Origin: Betaproteobacteria bacterium
Lineage (GTDB): Bacteria > Pseudomonadota > Gammaproteobacteria > Burkholderiales > SG8-39
Length of the DNA: 5,922 bases
Assembly (NCBI GenBank): GCA_029858545.1
Contig: JAOUFA010000243.1
Coordinates: forward strand, 1-5,922
Reading direction: 5' to 3'
The notes under the pieces are model-generated. The model was not told the origin of the DNA. It saw only the letters and a program-made list of their open reading frames with translations, and did no database searches. The position numbers and the translations under genes are program-made. Position 1 is the first letter of the stretch; each line of letters begins with the position of its first letter. This document shows, piece after piece, positions 1-5,901 of this stretch.

Positions 1-285
1 TTCGAGATACAACTCCTGGATATTCGCGGGCGAAGGCTTCATCACCACCTGGTATTGATAGTAGTGCTGCAGGCGGTTCGGGTTCTCCCCGTAGCGTCCG
101 TCCTTGGGCCGGCGCGAGGGCTGCACATAGGCCGCCTTCCAGGGCTCGGGACCGACCGCGCGCAGGAAGGTCGCCGTATGGAAGGTGCCCGCACCGACCT
201 CCATGTCGTAGGGCTGCAGCAGCGCGCAGCCCTGATGATCCCAGAATGTATTGAGGCGCAGAATGATCTGCTGAAAAGTCAGCAT
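1..285 (-). CDS. glyQ: Glycyl-tRNA synthetase alpha subunit, N-terminal 95 residues (cut by window edge)
   Basis: This is the alpha chain of the tetrameric (alpha2beta2) bacterial glycyl-tRNA synthetase, a cytosolic class II enzyme that charges tRNA-Gly; the alpha chain carries the catalytic core. The visible 95 residues start MLTFQQIILRL and include the family stretches QPYDMEVGAGT (about 25-35), YVQPSRRPKDGRYGENPNR (about 53-71) and HYYQYQVV (about 73-80), which align without gaps to known GlyQ. The family is normally about 300 residues, so about two thirds lies to the left of the window; glyS would be expected after it (family knowledge, not seen). The start is the ATG at 285-283, supported by the typical betaproteobacterial MLTFQQ beginning. 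It lies 27 bp after the lnt stop with no terminator or convincing promoter between them, so it is probably co-transcribed. No Shine-Dalgarno is visible upstream (CCGAAGCTCCGCC precedes the ATG). Confidence 0.96.
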   Translation of the reverse strand, partial: MLTFQQIILRLNTFWDHQGCALLQPYDMEVGAGTFHTATFLRAVGPEPWKAAYVQPSRRPKDGRYGENPNRLQHYYQYQVVMKPSPANIQELYLE

Positions 286-312
286 GGCGGAGCTTCGGAA
301 AAGGGGCGAATT

Positions 313-1830
313 TTACCGCCTGCGCGCACGCAGTGCGACGCCTGCGACGAGGAGCAGCGAGAGGACGAGGACCGGCGCATCGCGCCAGCGCGCGTAGGGG
401 GTCAGACCCGTATAGCCCTGCGCATCGATGTCGAGTCGCCCCTCGACGAACTGCGGCAGGCGCGCGAGCACCGCGCCGTCGCGGCCGATCGCGGCAGTGA
501 TGCCGGTATTGGTGGCGGTCAGATGCATGCGTCCGGACTCGAGCGCACGCAGCCGCGCGATCTGCAGGTGCTGTCCCGGAGCGAGCGAGTCGCCGAACCA
601 GGCCACGTTCGAGACGTTCACCAGCAGCGTTGCCTGCGGCAGGTTGCGCGTCATTTCGGAGGCGAAGATATCCTCGTAGCAGATGTTGGGCGCGACCTGC
701 TGGCCAGCCACCGCGAGCGTGTGCTGGTTCGCCGAGCCGCGCGAGAAATCCGATAAGGGGATCGCCATCGCGCGCACCAACCAGCCGAGACCCGGGGGCA
801 CGAATTCGCCGAAGGGTACGAGGTGTATCTTGCTGTAGGTCTGGCGCGGAGAGGAGCCGAGACTTATGACGCTATTGTAGTAGTCCTCGCTCGAGGTCCG
901 CGTGGGGATGCCGAGCAGCAGATCGCCGCCGTTTCGGCTGGCCGCCCGTTCGAGGCGCGCGAGATAGGCCGGATCGACACGGTCCAGGAAACGCGGTACC
1001 GCGGTCTCGGGAAGCACGATCAGTTTCGCCGTCGAGCCTTCGCTGAGGCGCGCATAGGTGTCGAGCGTCAGTGCATATCGCGCGGGATCGAATTTCATAT
1101 CCTGCGGTACATTGCCCTGCAGCAGACTGGCCGGGACGGGTGCCCCATGCGGCGTACTCCATTCGACTGCGCGCAGCGTGTTGCCGAGCGCCAGGACGAG
1201 CGCGAGGGCGCCCAGCGCCAGCCAGCGCACCGATTGCGAAAATGGCCGGCGCAGTACGCTCCAGACGAGGCCGGCGCACGCGGCCACGACAAACGACAGG
1301 CCGTGCGCCCCGACGACCGGTGCGTAGCCGGCGAGCGGGCCGTCGGCGAATGCGGTGCCGAGCGTAAGCCAGGAAAATCCCGTGAACAGCCAGCCGCGCA
1401 GCCATTCGCTGAGCGTCCATAGCGCGGGAATGAGCAGGCTCGCGCGAATCGCTGGCGAGACGCGCAGCCTGGCCTGCAGCCAGCCGGTGAGCGCGGGAAA
1501 GATCGCCAGATAAGAACAGAAAAGCAACGTCGCGAGCGCAGCAAGCGGCGGCGGCATGCCGCCGAAGCGGTGCATGCTGACATAGACCCAGGACACGCCG
1601 GCACCGAATAGGCCCAGGCCGAAGCAGAAACCGATGATCAGGCCATCGCGTGGCGTGTCGTGAGTGACCCAGAGGTGCACGAGCACCGCGAGCGCGACGA
1701 TCGACACGGCGGCAAGCCCCCAGGGGGAGAAGGCGGGCACGCTCGCCGCGCCCGCGACGAAAGCGATGGCGCAGGACGTGAAGCGAAGCGAATGCGGCGC
1801 AGCCCGGGGACTCCCCGCCGCCGCGCTCAC
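313..1830 (-). CDS. lnt: Apolipoprotein N-acyltransferase
   Basis: This inner-membrane enzyme adds the third acyl chain to the N-terminal cysteine of lipoproteins, taking it from phospholipid, the last step of lipoprotein maturation in Gram-negative bacteria. The 505 residues match the usual length (about 510). Hydrophobic segments lie near residues 16-34, 37-55, 62-82, 93-116, 127-147, 164-192 and 202-217, followed by a periplasmic nitrilase-like domain (about 233-470) and a last membrane segment near 485-500. The nitrilase catalytic triad is visible as Glu275 (LPETAVP), Lys334 (YSKIHLVPFGEF) and Cys384 (NICYEDIF), with Tyr385-Glu386 and Glu342 also conserved. The start is a GTG at 1830-1828; its GTGA overlaps the corC TGA stop by four bases, implying translational coupling, and no other Met occurs before residue 86. 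The gene ends with TAA 27 bp before glyQ. Confidence 0.96.
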   Translation of the reverse strand: MSAAAGSPRAAPHSLRFTSCAIAFVAGAASVPAFSPWGLAAVSIVALAVLVHLWVTHDTPRDGLIIGFCFGLGLFGAGVSWVYVSMHRFGGMPPPLAALATLLFCSYLAIFPALTGWLQARLRVSPAIRASLLIPALWTLSEWLRGWLFTGFSWLTLGTAFADGPLAGYAPVVGAHGLSFVVAACAGLVWSVLRRPFSQSVRWLALGALALVLALGNTLRAVEWSTPHGAPVPASLLQGNVPQDMKFDPARYALTLDTYARLSEGSTAKLIVLPETAVPRFLDRVDPAYLARLERAASRNGGDLLLGIPTRTSSEDYYNSVISLGSSPRQTYSKIHLVPFGEFVPPGLGWLVRAMAIPLSDFSRGSANQHTLAVAGQQVAPNICYEDIFASEMTRNLPQATLLVNVSNVAWFGDSLAPGQHLQIARLRALESGRMHLTATNTGITAAIGRDGAVLARLPQFVEGRLDIDAQGYTGLTPYARWRDAPVLVLSLLLVAGVALRARRR

Positions 1831-2648
1831 TTCGTCTTGTCCATCAGCAACGTATAGACGCGCCGGCTGTCGGCACGCAGCACCTGGAAACGGTAACCTT
1901 CGATAATCACCGATTCGCCGCGCTTGGGCAGGCGCCCCAGCTGGGCGATGATCATGCCTCCCACCGTATCGTATTCGCCCTCGGGAAAGCGCGTGTCGAA
2001 CGCGGCGTTGAGATCGGCGATCTGGGTGAGCGCCTTGACGCGGTAGCGTCCGCCCTGCTCGGGGAGAATATTGTCGCTCGCCTCGTCGAAATCGTATTCG
2101 TCCTCGATATCCCCGACGATTTGTTCGAGCACGTCCTCGATGGTCACGAGTCCCGCCACCCCGCCATACTCATCCACCACGATCGCCATGTGATTGCGGC
2201 TCGCGCGGAATTCGCGCAGCAATACGTTGAGCCGCTTCGATTCGGGAATAAACACCGCCGCACGCAGCATTTCGCGCACGTCGAATTCCTCCTCGCCCGC
2301 GTAGTAGCGCAGCAGGTCCTTCGCAAGCAGGATACCGATCACGTCATCGCGGTTGCGGTCGATCACCGGAAAACGCGAGTGCGCGGTGGCGATTATCTGC
2401 GGAATGAAATCCTCGATCCTGGAGTGGATGTCGATCACATCCATCTTGGCGCGCGGCACCATGATTTCGCGCACCGGTGTCTCGGACACGGTCATCGCGC
2501 CCTCGATGATCGAGAGTGCGTCCGCATCGATGAGGTTGTGTTCGTAGGCCGCGCGCAGCAGATCGATCAACTGCGCGCGGTCGCGTGGTTCGCGCAGCAA
2601 TAGCGTGGCCAGACGTTCGACTAGACCGGGGCGGGTGGTGGCGTTCAT
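1827..2648 (-). CDS. corC: CorC/YbeX family CBS-domain protein (HlyC/CorC)
   Basis: This is a soluble cytoplasmic protein of the CorC/YbeX group, linked in enterobacteria to magnesium and cobalt efflux and, through its operon partners, to ribosome metabolism; its exact biochemistry is unsettled. It has 273 residues against about 290 in E. coli. The order is a short helical N-terminus (1-52), a first CBS motif (about 57-115, with REIMVPRAKM and HSRFPVIDRN), a second CBS motif (about 120-180, with VPESKRLNVLLREFR, HMAIVVDEYGG and GLVTIEDVLE), an acidic linker (GDIEDEYDFDEA, 179-190) and a C-terminal CorC_HlyC domain (about 198-270, with DTVGGMI and RGES). There is no membrane DUF21 domain. The ATG at 2648-2646 is firm because an in-frame TAA sits at 2675-2673 with no other start codon between. 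It has no Shine-Dalgarno of its own (GCCTCACCCCCAGCCC precedes it) and its ATG overlaps the stop of a possible leader ORF. The stop overlaps lnt. Confidence 0.94.
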   Translation of the reverse strand: MNATTRPGLVERLATLLLREPRDRAQLIDLLRAAYEHNLIDADALSIIEGAMTVSETPVREIMVPRAKMDVIDIHSRIEDFIPQIIATAHSRFPVIDRNRDDVIGILLAKDLLRYYAGEEEFDVREMLRAAVFIPESKRLNVLLREFRASRNHMAIVVDEYGGVAGLVTIEDVLEQIVGDIEDEYDFDEASDNILPEQGGRYRVKALTQIADLNAAFDTRFPEGEYDTVGGMIIAQLGRLPKRGESVIIEGYRFQVLRADSRRVYTLLMDKTK

Positions 2649-2671
2649 GGGCTGGGGGTGAGGCGAACCAT
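2645..2671 (-). CDS. Possible 8-codon leader ORF (MVRLTPSP) overlapping the corC start
   Basis: In the gap before corC there is an ATG at 2671-2669 followed by eight sense codons (MVRLTPSP) and a TGA at 2647-2645. The stop overlaps the corC start in an ATGA arrangement. A GGAG sits at 2679-2676, four bases before this ATG; it is the only Shine-Dalgarno-like sequence I see near any start in the window. The inference is that ribosomes could load here and re-initiate on corC, which has no ribosome binding site of its own. An ORF this short can easily arise by chance, the spacing is slightly short, and I do not know a described leader peptide here. Confidence 0.25.
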   Translation of the reverse strand: MVRLTPSP

Positions 2672-2768
2672 TTTACTCCGGCACCTACTGCGATGAGCGG
2701 TGATCGGCAAGATTCCAAACGGCCCACGCAAACGCCATCTAGGCGCAACCGCGTTGTTCAAGGCTTTT
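2649..2768 (-). other. Intergenic region between ybeY and corC
   Basis: This 120 bp stretch is the only sizeable gap in an otherwise gapless or overlapping cluster. Read on the minus strand it begins directly after the ybeY TAG, has no stem followed by a T run, and so shows no intrinsic terminator. It contains a TAAAAT (2675-2670) that resembles a -10 box, but no TTGACA-like hexamer 16-18 bp upstream. A modest imperfect inverted repeat is possible (CCGATCACC near 2707-2699 with GGTGCCGG near 2685-2678), which would place the GGAG of the small leader ORF at the foot of a weak stem. No coding sequence longer than the 8-codon ORF is supported. Confidence 0.6.
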
Positions 2769-3245
2769 CTAAGCATAGGGGTCGCGGTACCCCAGCCTCC
2801 GCAGGATGCGGACTTCCGCGCGCTCCATGCGCGCCGCATCGGCGGCTTTGACGTGATTGTAGCCGCGCAGATGCAGCATACCGTGCACCACCAAGTGCGC
2901 GTAGTGCGCAGCGAGTACCTTGCGTTGCTCGCGCGCCTCGCGCGCGATGACCGGGTGACATAGCAGCAAATCGCCGCGCCACGGAGAACTGCCGTAGACG
3001 AAGGTGAGAACATTGGTCGCATAGTCTTTGCCGCGGAATTCGCGGTTGAGCCGCCGCCCTTCGGTCGCGCCCACCACGCGCAGCGTCAACTCGGTCGCGC
3101 CGAGTGCGGCGGCGCGTGCCCAGTCGCGCAGCTGCCTTGTGGCAGGCACCGTGCGCGCGCGCAGCACGCGTTGCACAATGATCGCGATGCCGTCCCCGCG
3201 TCTACTCGGGGGCGGGGTTCGCTTGCGCGTGCTTTTCGTAGGCAT
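2769..3245 (-). CDS. ybeY: Endoribonuclease / rRNA maturation factor YbeY
   Basis: YbeY is a cytosolic metal-dependent protein needed for 16S rRNA 3' end maturation and for late 70S ribosome quality control together with RNase R in E. coli. The 158 residues match the family (about 155). The metal-binding signature H-x3-H-x5-H is present as His121, His125 and His131 (HGMLHLRGYNH), and the conserved Arg lies at 71 in FRGKDYATNVLTF (70-82). GDLLLC (91-96) and the C-terminal LGYRDPYA are also typical. Oddities: residue 130 is Asn where Asp is usual, and the following segment is less acidic than in E. coli. The ATG at 3245 overlaps the end of phoH by 44 bp and gives a basic, proline-rich extension (residues 1-16). 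No NTG codon occurs again until the GTG at residue 24, which would remove the first beta strand (about 19-27), so the upstream ATG is preferred but uncertain. Confidence 0.93.
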   Translation of the reverse strand: MPTKSTRKRTPPPSRRGDGIAIIVQRVLRARTVPATRQLRDWARAAALGATELTLRVVGATEGRRLNREFRGKDYATNVLTFVYGSSPWRGDLLLCHPVIAREAREQRKVLAAHYAHLVVHGMLHLRGYNHVKAADAARMERAEVRILRRLGYRDPYA

Positions 3246-4179
3246 CGATGATTCGGGCGACGAGCGGGTGACGCACCACGTCCTGCGCGCCGAATTCGGT
3301 GAATGCGATGCCGCGCACCCCGGCGAGAATCTTCTTCGCCTCGACCAGGCCGCTTTTTTGCCCTCGCGCCAGGTCGGTCTGCGTGACGTCGCCGGTGACC
3401 ACTGCCTTGGCGCCGAAGCCGATGCGGGTGAGGAACATCTTCATCTGTTCGGGTGTGGTGTTCTGCGCCTCGTCGAGAATGATAAAGGCGTTGTTGAGCG
3501 TGCGGCCGCGCATGTAGGCGAGCGGTGCGAGTTCGATGGTGCCGCGTTCGAGCAGATTCGCGGTCTTGTCAAAACCCATCAGATCGTAGAGTGCGTCGTA
3601 CAGGGGTCGCAGGTAGGGATCGACCTTCTGTGCCAGATCCCCGGGGAGAAATCCCAGGCGTTCGCCGGCTTCGACCGCCGGGCGCACGAGGACAATCCTC
3701 TTGACGCGGTCGCGCTCCAGCGCGTCGACCGCGCAGGCGACCGCAAGATAGGTCTTGCCGGTACCGGCTGGGCCGATGCCGAAAGTGATGTCCTCTGCGA
3801 GGATCTGATCGATGTACTGGGTCTGATGCGGGGTACGCCCGTGCAGGTCGGCGCGCCGTGTGAGCAAACGCAGCTCGGGCTCGGATTTGTGCGGTATCTT
3901 GCCGTGCAGCACCTCGGCTAGGCCGAGTTGCACGTCGTCGAGGGTCAACTCGCCTTCCGATCTCGCGTAGAAGGCGTTTAGCGCGCGCGCCGCGCGCTCG
4001 GTCTGCTGCGGGGCGCCGCGTACCGTGAAGCGCGCGCCGCGGCGCGCAATCGATACGTCGAGCGCCGATTCGATTTGGCGCAGGTTCTGGTCGAGCGCGC
4101 CGCACAGGCGCGCCAGACGGCGGTTGTCCACCGGTTCGATGCGGACCTCGACAGGTCTTGTTGCGGGGACGCGCGTCAC
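3202..4179 (-). CDS. ybeZ: PhoH-like ATPase (YbeZ)
   Basis: This is a cytosolic P-loop ATPase of the PhoH family, related to the motor core of superfamily I helicases; its neighbour YbeY is a reported physical and functional partner, and a role in RNA metabolism is inferred. It has 325 residues, slightly shorter than E. coli YbeZ (about 345). A KH-like N-terminal region (about 10-75, with LCGALDQNLRQIE and ITIARRG-like DVSIARRGARF) precedes the ATPase domain (about 112-315). Walker A is GPAGTGKT at 136-143, followed by LVRPAVEAGERLGFLPGD (164-181). Walker B is IILDEAQN at 233-240, then VVTGDVTQTDL (260-270) and RHPLVARII (303-311). The start is the GTG at 4179-4177, three bases after the miaB stop, implying coupled translation; no Shine-Dalgarno is visible. 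The last 44 bp also encode the start of ybeY in another frame. The stop is TAG. Confidence 0.95.
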   Translation of the reverse strand: MTRVPATRPVEVRIEPVDNRRLARLCGALDQNLRQIESALDVSIARRGARFTVRGAPQQTERAARALNAFYARSEGELTLDDVQLGLAEVLHGKIPHKSEPELRLLTRRADLHGRTPHQTQYIDQILAEDITFGIGPAGTGKTYLAVACAVDALERDRVKRIVLVRPAVEAGERLGFLPGDLAQKVDPYLRPLYDALYDLMGFDKTANLLERGTIELAPLAYMRGRTLNNAFIILDEAQNTTPEQMKMFLTRIGFGAKAVVTGDVTQTDLARGQKSGLVEAKKILAGVRGIAFTEFGAQDVVRHPLVARIIDAYEKHAQANPAPE

Positions 4180-4182
4180 GAT

Positions 4183-5550
4183 TCAGGCCGCCCGAGCATC
4201 GGGCTCGCGCGCGATCGCCTCGCCGCGCAGGGTGTGCGCGAGCACGGCGTCGATACGCAACTCGACGAATTGACCGATAAGACGCGCTTCACCCGGAAAA
4301 TTGACGATGCGGTTGTTCTCGGTGCGTGCTGCGAGATCGCCCGAATGTCTGCGCGCGACGCCCTCGACGAGCGCGCGCTGCGCGCTGCCGATCATCGCCT
4401 CGCTGATCGCGCGAGCCTGCGCGTCGATGCGCCCCTGGAGACGGTAAAGCCGATCGAGCTTCACCGCCTGCGGCGTATCGTCGGCGAACTCGGCTGCCGC
4501 AGTGCCCGGTCGCCGGCTGTAGACAAAGCAATACGATTGATCGAAATTCAGTTCTTCGGCAAGCCTGAGGGTTGCTTCGAAGTCGGCCTCGGTTTCTCCC
4601 GGGAATCCGACGATGAAATCCGACGAGAGACTGATCCCGGGGCGCGCCGCGCGCAGCCGGCGCGCGATTGAGCGGTATTCGAGCACGGTATAGCCGCGCT
4701 TCATCGTCGCAAGCACGCGATCCGAACCTGACTGCACCGGCAGGTGCACGTGGGCGGCGAGCTTGGGGAGCGACGTATGCGCGTCGACGAGTCGCTGGGT
4801 GAATTCGCGCGGGTGAGAGGTGGTATAGCGGATGCGCTCGATGCCGTCGATCTCGGAGACGCAGGCAAGCAGTTCGGCGAAATCCGCTTCGACGCGGCCG
4901 CCCGCCGCACTCACGCTCTCTATCGGAGCGCGCCAGGCGTTCACGTTCTGGCCGAGGAGATTGACCTCCTTCACGCCCCGCGCGGCGAGCGCCGCGACTT
5001 CGGCGATTACGTCGTCGAAGGGTCGATAGATCTCGTCGCCGCGCGTGTAGGGGACCACGCAATAGCTGCAGTACTTGCTGCATCCTTCCATGATCGATAC
5101 GAAGGCGGTTGCACGCGTGACGCGTGGCGCGGGCATGCGGTCGAACTTCTCGATCTCCGGGAAACTGATGTCGACCTGAGCCAGTCCCGAGGCGCGGCGT
5201 TGCGCGAGCAACTCGGGCAGGCGGTGAAGCGTCTGGGGACCGAACACCACATCGACATAGGGAGCGCGCGCAACGATCGCCCTCCCTTCCTGGCTCGCCA
5301 CGCATCCCCCGATCGCGATCATCAGGTTCGGGTTGGTGCGCTTGAGCGGCGCGATGCGACCGAGATCGGCGAACACCTTTTCCTGGGCTTTCTCGCGCAC
5401 CGAACAGGTGTTGAACACGATGACGTCGGCTTCTTCCGGCGTGGCGACCGGTTCGAGGTGTTCCGCGGCACCAAGCAGATCGGCAATCTTCGCCGAGTCG
5501 TACTCGTTCATCTGACAGCCGAATGTGCGGATGTAGACCTTGCGTGCCAT
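4183..5550 (-). CDS. miaB: tRNA-2-methylthio-N6-dimethylallyladenosine synthase MiaB
   Basis: MiaB is a radical SAM methylthiotransferase that converts i6A37 to ms2i6A37 in tRNAs reading UNN codons, improving codon-anticodon pairing. The 455 residues match the family (about 440-475). The N-terminal UPF0004 domain holds the auxiliary 4Fe-4S cluster ligands Cys12 (FGCQMNEYDS), Cys49 (FNTCSVREKAQEKVF) and Cys83 (IGGCVASQEG). The radical SAM cluster ligands are Cys157, Cys161 and Cys164 (CSKYCSYC), the same numbers as in E. coli. NLLGQNVNAW (197-206), TTSHPREF (243-250), HLPVQSGSDR (269-278) and SSDFIVGFPGET (309-320) follow, and a TRAM tRNA-binding domain spans about 383-447 (RTENNRIVNF). In the segment after the cluster loop this protein has YTRGDEIYRP where YTRGEE-x-SRP is more usual, a mild variation. 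The ATG at 5550 lies 6 bp after the stop of the upstream gene; no Shine-Dalgarno is visible. Confidence 0.97.
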   Translation of the reverse strand: MARKVYIRTFGCQMNEYDSAKIADLLGAAEHLEPVATPEEADVIVFNTCSVREKAQEKVFADLGRIAPLKRTNPNLMIAIGGCVASQEGRAIVARAPYVDVVFGPQTLHRLPELLAQRRASGLAQVDISFPEIEKFDRMPAPRVTRATAFVSIMEGCSKYCSYCVVPYTRGDEIYRPFDDVIAEVAALAARGVKEVNLLGQNVNAWRAPIESVSAAGGRVEADFAELLACVSEIDGIERIRYTTSHPREFTQRLVDAHTSLPKLAAHVHLPVQSGSDRVLATMKRGYTVLEYRSIARRLRAARPGISLSSDFIVGFPGETEADFEATLRLAEELNFDQSYCFVYSRRPGTAAAEFADDTPQAVKLDRLYRLQGRIDAQARAISEAMIGSAQRALVEGVARRHSGDLAARTENNRIVNFPGEARLIGQFVELRIDAVLAHTLRGEAIAREPDARAA

Positions 5551-5556
5551 GCGAGG

Positions 5557-5901
5557 TCAATGCACGGGGACGAATGGCGGCGGCACGGGGCGTTGCGCAA
5601 GCTCCGCCGAGGTGGGGATCCAGGCCCGCCGTATCAGGCCGTCGCGATCGAGGACATAGAGGATCTGGCTGCCGTCGGGTACCGCACCCGGCATGACAAT
5701 GCGGTTCGCAGTGTCTCGGATCTGCGCACCCGGGGCGAGCCGCAGCACCGCGCGGTCAACCACCGCCGTCATGTTCTTCAATTGTCGGACATGGCCTGCC
5801 TTGGCCTCGGCGGGCAGGCTGCGCAGTTGTGCATGCGTCGTTGCGGACAGCAGAGCCGTCAGCGAGAGTGCAACCATGGCAATTGAACGCGGTGCGATCA
5901 T
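5557..5901 (-). CDS. Small exported protein of unknown function upstream of miaB
   Basis: I do not recognise a named family. The 114 residues begin with a convincing Sec signal peptide: a short n-region with Arg5, a hydrophobic core at about 7-20 (IAMVALSLTALLSA) and a likely signal peptidase I site after THA, between Ala24 and Gln25. There is no cysteine, hence no lipobox and no disulfide. The mature part (about 90 residues) contains RSLPAEAKAG (27-36), an LAPGAQIRDTANRIVMP segment (55-71) and ILYVLDRDGLIRRAWIPT (80-97), a beta-rich pattern, and ends with a proline-rich tail (PVPPPFVPVH). This suggests a periplasmic protein with one small beta domain. It ends 6 bp before miaB and probably heads the same transcript. 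The ATG at 5901 is chosen because it gives the complete signal peptide; Met9 would shorten the n-region. Similar small exported proteins next to miaB in betaproteobacteria are my recollection, not verified. The coding call is firm, the function open. Confidence 0.8.
   Translation of the reverse strand: MIAPRSIAMVALSLTALLSATTHAQLRSLPAEAKAGHVRQLKNMTAVVDRAVLRLAPGAQIRDTANRIVMPGAVPDGSQILYVLDRDGLIRRAWIPTSAELAQRPVPPPFVPVH

Larger units (their letters stand above)
1..5901 (-). other. Probable single operon: exported protein-miaB-phoH-ybeY-corC-lnt-glyQ
   Basis: All seven genes share one strand, and gaps are 6, 3, -44, 120, -4 and 27 bp. No intrinsic terminator is visible between any pair. The miaB-ybeZ-ybeY-ybeX-lnt order is known from enterobacteria, where parts of it are co-transcribed and respond to heat shock; extension into glyQ is familiar from betaproteobacteria. 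Only 21 bases lie upstream of the first gene, so the main promoter is outside the window. An internal promoter before corC cannot be excluded but has only a -10-like hexamer to support it. Confidence 0.65.

Noticed and set aside
55..756. 233-codon open frame on the plus strand
   Set aside because: It runs antisense through glyQ and lnt, both clear genes, and shows no family resemblance; GC-rich DNA commonly keeps such antisense frames open.
2670..2675. TAAAAT on the minus strand as a -10 promoter box for corC
   Set aside because: It matches the consensus in 5 of 6 positions, but there is no TTGACA-like hexamer 16-18 bp upstream and no extended -10 TG, so I do not call a promoter.
2751..2770. 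T-rich GGCTTTTCT on the plus strand as a terminator
   Set aside because: No adequate GC-rich stem precedes it, and no plus-strand gene ends there.
3028..3921. 297-codon open frame on the plus strand
   Set aside because: It is antisense to phoH and ybeY, whose motifs (Walker A and B, the three-His site) are intact on the minus strand.
3980..3998. Perfect 8 bp inverted repeat with a 3-base loop (alternating GC)
   Set aside because: It is inside phoH where the protein reads ERAARALNAF, so Arg/Ala codons in GC-rich DNA explain it. No T run follows on either strand, so it is not a terminator.
4289..5560. 423-codon open frame on the minus strand in another frame than miaB
   Set aside because: It is a shifted-frame shadow of miaB, with an Arg/Ala-rich sequence lacking domain signatures; the miaB frame holds all six cluster cysteines.
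4744..5886. 380-codon open frame on the plus strand
   Set aside because: It lies antisense to miaB and the exported protein, has no recognisable motif, and is rich in residues produced by the complement of GC-rich codons. miaB on the other strand is certain.
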